Shown here piece after piece: positions 1 through 9,879 of a stretch of 64,000 nucleotides of DNA; within the stretch, counting starts at the first letter, position 1, and each line of letters begins with the position of its first letter. The position numbers were made by a program, and so were the translations under genes. Origin of the DNA: Spisula solida (taxonomy: Eukaryota > Mollusca > Bivalvia > Venerida > Mactridae); the NCBI GenBank assembly GCA_947247005.1, contig OX365949.1:3234001-3298000 (forward strand), read 5' to 3'. The notes under the pieces are model-generated. The model made no database searches. It saw only the letters and a list, made by a program, of their open reading frames with translations, and was not told the origin of the DNA.

Positions 1-540
1 GCGTGTAAATGGTCGGTGGTAATGTTGTCTACAATACCGCCGGGTAAATGGTCGATGGTAACCTTGTCTGCAATACTGCCGGGTAACTGGTCGATGGTAA
101 CGTTGTCTGCTATACTGCCGGGTTAATGGTCGATGGTAACGTTGTCTGAAATACTGCCGGGTAAATGGTCGATGGTAACGTTGTCTGTAATACTGCCGGG
201 TAAATGGTCGGTGGTAACGTTGTCTGCAATACTGCCGGGTAAATGGTCGGTGGTAACGTTGTCTGCTATACTGCCAGGTAAATGGTCGGTGGTAACGTTG
301 TCTGCAATACTGCCGGGTTAATGGTCGGTGGTAACGTTGTCTGCTATACTGCCGGGTAAATGGTCGGTGGTAACGTTGTCTGCAATACTGCCGGGTTAAT
401 GGTCGGTGGTAACCTTGTCTGCAATACTGCCGGGTTAATGGTCGGTGGTAACCTTGTCTGCAATACTGGCGGGTAAATGGTCGGTGGTAACGTTGTCTGC
501 AATACTGCCGGGTAAATGGTCGATGGTAACGTTGTCTGTA

Positions 541-1426
541 ATACTGCCGGGTAAATGGTCGGTGGTAACGTTGTCTACAATACCGCCGGGTAAATGGTCG
601 ATGGTAACCTTGTCTGCAATACTGGCGGGTAAATGGTCGGTGGTAACGTTGTCTGCAATACTGCCGGGTAAATGGTCGATGGTAACCTTGTCTGCAATAC
701 TGGCGGGTAAATGGTCGGTGGTAACGTTGTCTACAATACCGCCGGGTAAATGGTCGATGGTAACCTTGTCTGCAATACTGCCGGGTAAATGGTCGATGGT
801 AACGTTGTCTGCTATACTGCCGGGTTAATGGTCGATGGTAACGTTGTCTGCAATACTGCCGGGTTAATGGTCGGTGGTAACGTTGTCTGCAATACTGCCG
901 GGTAAATGGTCGGTGGTAACGTTGTCTGCAATACTGACGGGTAAATGGTCGATGGTAACGTTGTCTGCAATACTGCCGGGTAAATGGTCGATGGTAACGT
1001 TGTCTGTAATACTGCCGGGTAAATGGTCGATGGTAACGTTGTCTACAATACCGCCGGGTAAATGGTCTGTGGCAACGTTGTCTGCAATACTGCCGGGTAA
1101 ATGGTCGGTGGTAACGTTGTCTACAATACCGCCGGGTAAATGGTCGATGGTAACCTTGTCTGCAATACTGGCGGGTAAATGGTCGGTGGTAACGTTGTCT
1201 GCAATACTGCCGGGTAAATGGTCGATGGTAACCTTGTCTGCAATACTGGCGGGTAAATGGTCGGTGGTAACGTTGTCTACAATACCGCCGGGTAAATGGT
1301 CGATGGTAACCTTGTCTGCAATACTGCCGGGTAAATGGTCGATGGTAACGTTGTCTGCTATACTGCCGGGTTAATGGTCGATGGTAACGTTGTCTGCAAT
1401 ACTGCCGGGTTAATGGTCTGTGGTAA
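541..1426. repeat. Higher-order duplication inside the 39-bp array, offset 546 bp
   Basis: The ordered series of variant units at about 541-880 recurs at about 1087-1426, exactly 546 bp (14 units) later, with only single-base differences such as GGTCGG versus GGTCTG. This shows expansion by multi-unit blocks rather than one unit at a time. Confidence 0.85.
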
Positions 1427-1724
1427 CGTTGTCTGCAATACTGCCGGGTAAATGGTCGATGGTAACGTTGTCTGTAATACTGCCGGGTAAATGGTCGATG
1501 GTAACGTTGTCTACAATACCGCCGGGTAAATGGTCTGTGGCAACGTTGTCTGCAATACTGCCGGGTAAATGGTCTGTGGCAACGTTGTCTGCAATACTGC
1601 CGGGTAAATGGTCGATGGTAACGTTGTCTACAATACCGCCGGGTAAATGGTCGGTGGTAACCTTGTCTGCAATACTGCCGGGTAAATGGTCGGTGGTTAC
1701 GTTGTCTGTAATACTGCCGGGTAA

Positions 1725-2482
1725 ATTGGCGATGGTAACGTTGTCTACAATACCGCCGGGTAAATGGTCGGTGGTAACCTTGTCTGCAATACTGCCGGGT
1801 AAATGGTCGGTGGTAACGTTGTCTGTAATACTGCCGGGTAAATGGTCGATGGTAACGTTGTCTGTAATACTGCCGGGTAAATGGTCGGTGGTAACGTTGT
1901 CTGTAATACTGCCGGGTAAATGGTCGATGGTAACCTTGTCTGCAATACTGCCGGGTTAATGGTCGATGGTAACGTTGTCTGCAATACTGCCGGGTTAATG
2001 GTCGATGGTAACGTTGTCTGTAATACTGCCGGGTTAATGGTCGATGGTAACCTTGTCTGCAATACTGCCGGGTAAATGGTCGGTGGTAACCTTGTCTGCA
2101 ATACTGCCGGGTAAATGGTCGGTGGTAACGTTGTCTGTAATACTGCCGGGTAAATGATCGATGGTAACGTTGTCTGTAATACTGCCGGGTTAATGGTCGA
2201 TGGTAACGTTGTCTGTAATACTGCCGGGTAAATGGTCGATGGTAACCTTGTCTACAATACCGCCGGGTAAATGGTCGGTGGTAACCTTGTCTGCAATACT
2301 GCCGGGTAAATGGTCGGTGGTAACGTTGTCTGTAATATTGCCGGGTAAATGGTCGATGGTAACGTTGTCTGTAATACTGCCGGGTAAATGGTCGGTGGTA
2401 ACGTTGTCTGTAATACTGCCGGGTAAATGGTCGATGGTAACCTTGTCTGTAATACTGCCGGGTTAATGGTCGATGGTAACGT
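1725..2482. repeat. Second higher-order duplication in the 39-bp array, offset 507 bp
   Basis: The unit order at about 1731-1960 is repeated at about 2238-2467, 507 bp (13 units) later, with few differences (an AACGTTG/AACCTTG swap and one T in AATATTG). The block length differs from the 14-unit block upstream, so the array grew by at least two separate events. Confidence 0.8.
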
Positions 2483-2705
2483 TGTCTGTAATACTGCCGG
2501 GTAAATGGTCGATGGTAACGTTGTCTGCAATACTGCCGGGTTAATGGTCGATGGTAACGTTGTCTGTAATACTGCCGGGTTAATGGTCGGTGGTAACCTT
2601 GTCTGCAATACTGCCGGGTAAATGGTCGATGGTAACCTTGTCTGCAATACTTCCGGGTTAATGGTCGATGGTTACCTTGTCTGCTATACTGCCGGGTGAA
2701 TGGTC

Positions 2706-4082
2706 GTTCGTCAAGTACTAGAATCACCGAGTAGCGTTAACAACTAGTATATCGGATTTCGCAGTTAAAGTGTTTGGTGGTATTTCCTTTCCAGTGAAAA
2801 CCTTATCAATAAAAATGAGCTTAATGTGGGTAGTTTGTAAGGTTGAATAATTTATATTTGCCCTGAAATATGGGATTCCAAGCGTGTTTCAATTGGAAGG
2901 TATAACATTAAACATTTTTTAACCATTGTGTTATTGTTGTAGAATATTTCATATTTTGATTCTCAATGGTATTACTCAGTACATTTTGGTATAAAATATG
3001 TCTACCTACCTTTAACAAAACATGTTGTACGTTAGATCATATCCTTGATTTTGACATGGGGTGCACCATGGAATGTGATTTTGGTTCAGTACATTGTAGA
3101 GATATGTTCCACTGAGCATGTTTCGCCTCGGCGAAGTACTCCCGATTGAAATTAATGAGCATTCAGGACATCGAGAACAGGTTCCTCTTGGTTTAGAGGA
3201 AGCATTGGGGAAGTCATGAGACAGTTTGTGATATTGGAAGGAATTGTGATGAATCAGGTGGTAACGGAAGCAATCGGGAGAACATTACCGATGTGGAATT
3301 CCTCAGAGGGACCTAGGCTTTACATGGAGCTACACCGTTTGACAAAGATGAATGTATACGCCCCAGTATTCTGAAATTAATTATCATTCATTATGTTGTC
3401 ACCGGATTTCGGTTTTCAGAGTCCGCCTTTAAAGAAGTTCACCTTATCATTTTTGTCGTACGGTTTTAGGTATATCTTGTTTGAATTTTACAGTGGGTGC
3501 ATCCGCTAGCCGTAATTATAATTCATAATGTAGAAACAGTATCTCACTAAAGTGCAAATAAATTCGATTTATGCCTAATGGTGTTAAAAGTCATTTTCAA
3601 ACGGTGTTCACTGCCTCTATATAGCCTTGTCGAAGAGCGTTTGCTTTCAGTGCCGCACTGACTCTTCCTGGTCGAGTTCTACTACAGACGAAATAAAAAT
3701 GTTACCAGTATATTCCTTGCTTGACGCTTCTCTTCTCTCATACCCTCGTGGTGACAGATACCGTAAGGGACGTGATGACAAGACTGATTCATACAAGTTA
3801 AATAATTTGTCCTACGATCGACGTAAAATGCATTGGTATAAAACAATTCAATTGTTCAGTACATTTGTGTTTAGATGTCATTTTCAATGAACAATCCAAA
3901 TGCATTCCAGTATTCGACGAATTTTTCAGACGAAAAAATGGGAATGAGAAGATTTGTCAGTTTAATGAAATATGTTCGGTTTCCATGTGTTCTGGTTTTG
4001 AGGGTTTCCATTAGTTACTGTTGGCTAATATATACTATGTAGATGTTTATTATATATTGTTATTTCGTTCCCTGTAAGATAG
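2706..4082. other. Unassigned AT-rich interval
   Basis: No gene supported. The longest open frame (3627-3890, plus) has no ATG at its start and no recognisable domain. A 19-base word at 3137-3155 (core ACTCCCGATTGAAATTAA) occurs once more, inverted, at 52547-52565. Confidence 0.5.
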
Positions 4083-4274
4083 TAATCGTACACTATTATT
4101 ATAGTGCATTATATAGAGAAAATTTGTTGATTTTGGTGTAAGATCGAATTTTATTTCACCGAGTGATCACAGAAAATTAATATTTTCACGAGTGGCGTAG
4201 CCACGAGTGTAAATTTAATTTTCTGTGATCACGATAATCGTACACTATTATTATAGTGCATTATATAGAGAAAA
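4083..4274. repeat. 40-bp direct repeats flanking a palindrome
   Basis: An identical 40-bp word (starting TAATCGTACACTATTATT) lies at 4083-4122 and 4235-4274. Between the copies is an inverted repeat of about 80 bp (about 4152-4233): arms GTGATCACAGAAAATTA and TAATTTTCTGTGATCAC, centre CGAGTGGCGTAGCCACGAG, which is itself self-complementary. Inside the direct repeat, CACTAT and ATAGTG also pair. Confidence 0.85.
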
Positions 4275-4277
4275 AAG

Positions 4278-4371
4278 ATCCAAACACGTGCCTATATTTT
4301 ATTACGCAACAAAACATAGCTACGTATTCATTATTTCCTAAATAAAATAAATTATAGGCACGTGTTTGGAT
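4278..4371. repeat. Hairpin element with 19-bp arms
   Basis: ATCCAAACACGTGCCTATA at 4278-4296 is the exact reverse complement of 4353-4371. The loop is AT-rich with no coding content. The word ACGAGTGCCTATATTTTATA recurs just downstream at about 4428, suggesting remnants of the same family. Confidence 0.85.
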
Positions 4372-4421
4372 GCGTAGTAATTAAATCACGAGTGCGTAGC
4401 ACGAATGATTTAATGTACGCA
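4371..4421. repeat. Short palindrome sharing its centre with the 4.2-kb palindrome
   Basis: The sequence folds from TGCGTA (4371-4376) to TACGCA (4416-4421) through ATTAAATC/GATTTAAT, with the centre GTGCGTAGCAC. The centre resembles that of the palindrome at 4152-4233 (GTGGCGTAGCCAC), so both may derive from one foldback family. Confidence 0.75.
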
Positions 4422-4528
4422 TTCAAACGAGTGCCTATATTTTATAACACAACAAAGCACAGCTCCTATTTATTATTTCGATTCTAACATCGCCAATGCT
4501 CTGCCATTTATAGCACAACAAGACAGGT

Positions 4529-4618
4529 TGACGTCAAACTACTTTCTTTCCTAGGAACGTTACCGTCTCCGTTACGTCATTTGTCATAGTATATGACGTC
4601 AAACGTGACGTCACCAAT
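4529..4618. promoter_or_regulatory. Cluster of CRE-like palindromes (TGACGTCA) plus CCAAT
   Basis: Three perfect TGACGTCA octamers at 4529-4536, 4594-4601 and 4606-4613, a near match TTACGTCAT at 4572, and CCAAT at 4614-4618. TGACGTCA is the consensus site of CREB/ATF factors. No gene start is seen next to it and the sites sit among transposon-like palindromes, so a regulatory role is only possible. Confidence 0.35.
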
Positions 4619-4724
4619 CAGCTATATTTTATCACGGTAATAAAATATGGTAAGCTCAATATACGCAAAGAAGGCAAATCGCACGTGCTATGTTAGAATT
4701 TGAGATAAAAACGCATTAATTGAT

Positions 4725-4919
4725 AATGTCTTGAATGGTTGCTGTACTGTAGGGTTAACGCATTATTTTTCGCGTTATAACATATGCAGAGTCCCTCGGG
4801 AGCCTTGGTGCCCTCGCCCTGGTGGGCTTGGGCACCAACCGTCCCTCGGGACTCTGCAGATGTTATAGCTCAAAAAAGCATGCGTTAACCCTACAGTACA
4901 GCAACCATTTAAGACATTT
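4725..4919. mobile_element. Long foldback element, about 195 bp
   Basis: Nearly the whole element is self-complementary. Outer arms: 4725-4765 pair with about 4880-4919 (one mismatch over the first 39 bases). Middle arms: GCAGAGTCCCTCGGG with the inverse of CCCTCGGGACTCTGC. Inner arms: TTGGTGCC with GGCACCAA. The centre is about 17 bp and GC-rich. There is no coding capacity. This is typical of a foldback or MITE-like insertion. Confidence 0.88.
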
Positions 4920-6106
4920 TACGGTCGTTGTGCGCTAAATTAGTAATTCTACCAATCATACATCTCGCGACACTGCACCAGTAAGATATATTATTGCGGT
5001 ACAGAAGTAGTGAGTAATTCTTACATACTCTCTAATTGCTACTACAGACCACAGGATGACAAATACTGTCTGGTCATCTGAGGGCAAACTGTATCATTTT
5101 ATTCCATTCTGATAATCTCGGTGCGGAACTGATCGACCTTACACGATTCATTTTCTTTGTTTGCCTTCACATGATGGGATAAATTGAAGTAATGCAACGG
5201 TGGTCAAAACCTTGAAATCTTAAATTATTATTCAATATGGATCGTATATAGAGACTTCCTGTCAGCGTTTTATGGCAACACTATTTCGTTTGAATGAAAT
5301 TATAATTTTAATTAATAAGATATTTCATTTAAACAGAAAACATATCTCTTTGTTAACACGTGTGTACATGTCAGTTTAGGTATCCAATTGTCTATAAAAT
5401 AATTGTGTCATTATAGAGATTTTAGCAGATTATATTTGTACAATTGTCAGGCGATTGCAATGATTGTACGTACACTGTATATAACAACTCACGTACAGCT
5501 TTATACACTGTTGTCACACCACATGCATTTATATTGATACATGTATTTAACGTCTGCTTTATCTTACATACTACATTGCAGAAAACGTTAAATGTGTCTA
5601 TTGATCAATTGAGCTTGGTAAGTTTCAGGCAAACATTCATGTGAAGGTCACAAATAAGTGATAGAAACTATGCGCAATACATCGCTGGCTCAGAAGGCTC
5701 AAGCATTTTTGAAATCTGCACCCCAATTCTATTTTCATGACAATCGGAACTGGTCGTGTTGACCAAACTGAAGTTGAAAAAGTTTTTCCGTAAGTAAAGA
5801 GTAGTTTTCAGACACTTTTTCTTGTTTTCTCAAAATATCGAGTTCACATTATCCTGAAACTGGACCACCCCGTTATAACACTATCATGATAAGTATGCAT
5901 CTGTCTCACCGGCATTCTACATAATCCTCTTCGGGCTGCTTGGAGTAAAATAAACTCATCCTCACACATCAGTAGTTAGTCAAATTCCAAGACTGCGATA
6001 TCACAGGTTAAGAATACTCTAGTGAACGAGAATGAAAAAACTAGTAAACAAACAAATTTCAAAATTAGTTTCCTATTTAACACACATGTGATAATGAGCC
6101 CCAAGA
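4920..6106. other. Unassigned AT-rich interval
   Basis: I see no supported gene, repeat or RNA here. Short open frames (for example 5444-5644) lack domains and good start contexts. Confidence 0.5.
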
Positions 6107-7080
6107 TACGAGGGGTGATCAATATATTCGTGGACTTTCCTTCTAACTTTTGTTATATTGATCCCAGAGTAATGAAATATCCAGGTCATGCAGATCTAAT
6201 AATTATCGAGCGTTTTAATTAATTTATCTTATTGTGACGTCACACTTTACCTGATGACGTCACTTATCGTGACCCGTGTGCAGCACGCGCCGTCGAGAAT
6301 GTCGGACAATACATAATCACAGAGCAACGGCACGTCAGTAAAAATTACGTCAAACTTGGAAAATCCTTCTGATATCAAGATGACATAACCAAAATGTAGG
6401 GTGATTCTTTGCGCCACCTATTTAGGATCTACATATGATTATATCGTATATGCGATTGTAGGCATCCTGTCAAGCAGATGCAATGATAAAACAATGATAA
6501 AATAAGGAAAAACGGAAGAATTATCACCATGGTAGGGACACTCTCCTCTATTTTCTTTGAGATGAGAGGCATATTTCTTAACCATATATTATTGGCGAAA
6601 ACTGCGATCAGTATTGACTACGAATAAATAAACCTTTGAAACCAGCTACAAAGGGTTCTTTCGAAATTGCACCCCAAACTTGCAAGGTTGTGCTTTTTCT
6701 CCATCAGGATAATACGACCGAGTTAAGCCACCCGTCTTTTGTAGAGTTTTATGTCCAATAACGTATAAAAACTCTTTTTTTCCATATTACATTTAATAGG
6801 TGATTATTTATTACTTATTTCGGTCTTAAAAGTAAAACAATCGTCCATGTTGGGCCAGATATTAGTCCAAAAAGGAGCTTTGTACGCTTAAAACGGAAGC
6901 ACATAGAGTGGCGTCACATGACGGCCTACGTCACGCGCTCATGGAGTGAATGCAATTGTGTAATAAGTGCATTTTGTCAAAAGAGTCTTACTCTTAATGA
7001 TAGTACATTGTTTTGGAGCCTAACTGACAATATAAAATTTCTAGATGAAAAGTCCACGAATATATTGATCACCCCTCGTA
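6107..7080. mobile_element. Mariner-like non-autonomous element, copy 1 (974 bp)
   Basis: The left end TACGAGGGGTGATCAATA at 6107 is matched by its inverse ending CACCCCTCGTA at 7080, giving TIRs of about 30 bp flanked by TA, the target of Tc1/mariner transposases. Terminal CGAGGGGTGATC is typical of mariner families as I know them. No transposase frame survives. About 430 bp of the left and 480 bp of the right part are homologous to the larger copy at 50907-53354. Two TGACGTCA octamers (6235-6242, 6255-6262) lie exactly 20 bp apart near the left end. Confidence 0.88.
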
Positions 7081-7739
7081 TAAGCAATCACTGGGAGACT
7101 GTGTAGGATATTGTTGTCCTTTTAACGAAACTGAACTTTTGGCAAGATTTGTATCGATGTGTGTCGTACAAATGCAAAACTGTTGAAATGGACTACATAA
7201 TGAACCCATCCAACTTGCAAGGGTAATAAGAACGAGGAAGTTAACTATTATAGATATGTATACCTATCCACCTAGGTTCATTAAGGCAAACTGTCGTGGG
7301 AGGTGTCTTGGGATCATCCATTTAAGGCAATGCGGAAAGAGGAATAAGTTTAACCACATGATTAATTTTTAATAATTTCATGAAGATCGACAGCCACTAT
7401 GTTATCCTCATGATCATTTGAATAAATTATTGATCATTAATATTGATCATCACACAACTCCCACTCAACTAAATGTAGATCACTTAAAACCTTAATTGAC
7501 TTATTTTGACAAATTAATGACGCTGACGAAATGGAATGAATAAAACTAATCATGACGCCGTTTCCGTGTTCCGGGATTGTTTAAATGTCGGTAATCGAAC
7601 GCTTCAATCATATCTGGACAAATTATGACACGTTGATGAACAATTATATCATATGTCAAAACAACCGTTATTAGTGTAATTATAATATAATGTATAACAT
7701 TTAGTTAAATAATATTTATTGCATTTATTATACACAAAG
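7081..7739. other. Unassigned AT-rich interval
   Basis: Nothing recognisable; repeated TGATCATT-type words at 7400-7450 are AT-rich low complexity. Confidence 0.5.
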
Positions 7740-7824
7740 GGATTGGACACAAATTATTTCAACATAATTGAAGCCCTCTCCCAGAATATTAACATAGTCA
7801 TGGCAACTGCAAGAAAATAAATAT

Positions 7825-7860
7825 CAAGACAATGTCATAATTCAAGACAATGTCATAATT
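7825..7860. repeat. 18-bp tandem duplication in the LINE 3' region
   Basis: CAAGACAATGTCATAATT occurs twice in tandem (7825-7842 and 7843-7860). Confidence 0.9.
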
Positions 7861-7953
7861 CAAACAAAGTATAACTATAAAATTACAATCGATATTGGTA
7901 TTTAAATTAAAGTGGGTGTGGACAAGGGCATGTATGTACTTATGTTCGTACAT

Positions 7954-8178
7954 TTAGAAACGATTCGAACTCTTCAAATAGCGATACACATTTTGGAATA
8001 TGTATATGTTTTCCTCAAGAGATAGTGATTCATGTCCTCTTAACAATAAGTCAAGTGATAAATCGTACATTGATAAATTTATCATTAGGGTAAATCTTTG
8101 TTCATCATACAAACAAAATTCAAAAGAAATACTGGCTATTGTCTTCACATGGATTTCCGCAACTACAAGATGGATCAT
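7954..8178 (-). pseudogene. LINE C-terminal tail fragment
   Basis: This frame supplies the final residues of the LINE protein, including LSLEENIYIFQNVYRYLK and the terminal SNRF before the stop, a typical ending for this type of element. It follows the CSCGNPCEDNSQYFF end of the preceding frame after a shift near 8120-8140, so the two are parts of one broken gene rather than separate genes. Confidence 0.7.
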
Positions 8179-8768
8179 CCTTGATATTAACTCTGTTTAA
8201 ATCATAATTTAAAGCACTACAATTTTTTCTTAAGCGCGTATGCCATATATTGCATTTCCTGTCACCATCAAAATAGAAAGAAGGTATAACGTTATTTTCG
8301 GATTTAAAAGTATTCTTAAAAGACGATAATGTAGGTTTATGTCTAACATTAACCTCTAGGTTGTTCCAAAGTCTTATTGTTGAAGGTATAAATGATTTAT
8401 TACTCAATGCCAGTCGGTTATTCGGAATATTGTAGTTTTCACCATTTCTTAATGGATAGTCAGAAAAATCGTTTACTTGACCAGGAAGTAAATCTTTTAA
8501 ATATGTAGGTGCTATGTCGTTGTGTATCTTATAAAATGTACACAGTTTGTGTCGTTCACGTCTATGTTTAAGAGGTTCAAAACCAGATTCAAAATACAGA
8601 GATTCCTTATTACTATATGCTGTTAAACCGCTAGCAATTCTGGCCATTTCTAATTGAACTGATTCTAGTAAATTGCTGTTATTGTCTGTACAGCCATCCC
8701 ACAATTCTGATGCATATTCTAGAATAGGTAAAATAAATGTATTATATGATCTATGAAGAGTTTTCTTA
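8120..8768 (-). pseudogene. LINE post-RT domain fragment
   Basis: The frame is open from about 8768 (upstream of its first ATG at 8704) to 8120. It reads SKKTLHRSYNTFILPILEYA and later ESVQLEMARIASGL, EPLKHRRERHKLCTFYKIHN and APTYLKDLLPGQ, followed by a cysteine-rich CSCGNPCED. This is the conserved region downstream of the RT in many invertebrate LINEs. A frameshift near 8775 separates it from the upstream piece ending KVSVLRIFKYFK, and another near 8120-8140 separates it from the final tail. It is non-functional. Confidence 0.8.
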
Positions 8769-8996
8769 CTTAAAATATTTAAATATTCTTAATACACTAA
8801 CTTTTTTCATACAAGAAGTGTAGATATTTTCTACGTGACACGTCCATTTTGCATTAAGATTGCTCAAAATATCACTTATGTCAACTTCATTTAATTTTAA
8901 ATTATTTAAAGTAGCAACCGTACAATGTTCAAAGACGGGAACATCTGTTTCAACATCATTAATAGTAGAAACTGAACAAAAATAGTTATTCAACAA
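8766..8996 (-). pseudogene. LINE fragment spanning an RT-core deletion
   Basis: The first two thirds (LNNYFCSVSTINDVETD through DISDILSNLNA) are the stretch just before the RT in this LINE type. The last third (KWTCHVENIYTSCMKKVSVL) belongs after the RT catalytic motifs. In intact relatives about 300 residues of RT lie between them. Junction near 8847-8852 on the plus strand; the flanking frame is preserved across it. Confidence 0.75.
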
Positions 8997-9074
8997 TGTT
9001 GCTGTACAATGATCATCTACAACAATTTCTGAGTTAATATTATCTACTAAAGGAGGTATCGTGTTAGTTTTACC

Positions 9075-9160
9075 AGAGCTATTAGTTCATTTATTTATTA
9101 ACTTCCAATACGATTTTAGAGCTATTAGTTCATTTATTTATTAACTTCCAATACGATTTT
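9075..9160. repeat. 43-bp tandem duplication inside the LINE
   Basis: The 43-bp word starting AGAGCTATTAGTTCATTT is present twice, at 9075-9117 and 9118-9160, without differences. Since 43 is not a multiple of 3 it shifts the LINE frame. Perfect identity suggests a recent event. Confidence 0.92.
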
Positions 9161-9564
9161 GAATCAGTAGTTCTTAGATTGTCAATTATTCCATTGATGT
9201 TTTCAAAAAATATTTGTCTAGCATACTGCTTCATGTTATTGACTTTATTCCTTTGTCTCTTAAAAATGTTTTTGTCATTCACTGTTTGAGAAATTCTAGC
9301 TTTTTTATGAAGTTTATTGAACTTAATAAAATCTGCATGCTTATATAGCCAGACCTCCCGTTTATATGTGTTATCTAATGACATTGATATTTGAGTACAT
9401 GCTAGGCATGCGTAATGATCACTAAAATTGGAGTCAGTTTTTATAACTGATGCTTCATTACATATACATGAGTCAGATAATAAAATAGGATCTAATAAGC
9501 TGATGCGTGTGTTGCAGACACGTGTTAGCTCCGATATAACATTTTTAAGATTAAATCTTAACAT
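9130..9564 (-). pseudogene. LINE endonuclease C-terminus and linker fragment
   Basis: Residues LLDPILLSD and SDHYACLACTQ correspond to the end of an AP endonuclease (the SDH triad region). They are followed by the linker KREVWLYKHADFIKFN and the conserved block QRNKVNNMKQYARQIFFE, then SKSYWKLINK. The frame is broken downstream by the 43-bp duplication at 9075-9160. The endonuclease N-terminus is missing, consistent with 5' truncation. ATG at 9564 is internal, not a true start. Confidence 0.78.
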
Positions 9565-9879
9565 AAGAATAACAAGTATAACATTTCAACAGTACCTTTT
9601 AAAAAAATACATTTTTATACGCAGCTAATGAAGTCTTTAATGTTCTCATTTTGCAAAATTATGTTGTTTTCGTGGAAAACTGATATTGCGCAGATTGCAA
9701 TAATTACAACTAATTTGGACGAATACTGGCGCACATGGTTTTGCGTTTCTTATCTGATCCGTTTGTACGTCATCATTTTAAACTCAATTAGTCATTAACA
9801 AAATTAGCGATATTAATATGATAATCAAATAAACCGAATTGGACGCTATCACGCAGGTGAATGTTCTAACCGTGCTGAC

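Larger units (their letters stand above)
1..2705. repeat. 39-bp minisatellite, about 69 copies, truncated by the left edge
   Basis: The unit is 39 bp (for example GGTAACGTTGTCTGCAATAC followed by TGCCGGGTAAATGGTCGAT) and repeats head to tail to about 2705, where it breaks off at TGGTCGTTCGTCAAG. Variants differ at a few fixed places: GATGG/GGTGG, AACGTTG/AACCTTG, TCTGCAATACTG/TCTGTAATACTG/TCTACAATACCG, CTGCCGG/CTGGCGG and GGTAAATGG/GGTTAATGG. Because 39 is a multiple of 3, long reading frames appear on both strands (a 13-residue period), but the GGTTAATGG variant puts a stop in the plus frame many times. I treat it as non-coding satellite DNA. Confidence 0.97.
7740..9640 (-). mobile_element. 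Non-LTR retrotransposon remnant, 5'-truncated and internally deleted
   Basis: Minus-strand frames match, in order, the end of an AP-type endonuclease and linker region (9564 to 9130), the short region before the RT (8996 to about 8850), and the post-RT C-terminal region (about 8850 to 7954). The 3' untranslated part runs to about 7740 and contains AATAAA-like words. The RT core is absent: frame LSNLNA joins directly to KWTCHVENIY near 8850. The 5' end stops near 9560-9640. Clade not certain; the C-terminal region resembles CR1/Jockey-type LINEs of invertebrates. Confidence 0.82.

Noticed and set aside
133..2647. Long open frames on both strands with 13-residue repeats
   Set aside because: They are the translation of a 39-bp satellite; recurrent in-frame stops, lack of non-repeat coding flanks and openness on both strands argue against a protein.
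3627..3890. 87-codon plus frame
   Set aside because: Starts with TTG rather than ATG, lacks a domain, and sits between repeats.
6251..6275. CTGATGACGTCAC as a possible hammerhead core
   Set aside because: No GAAA follows the potential stem; the match is explained by a CRE-like octamer.
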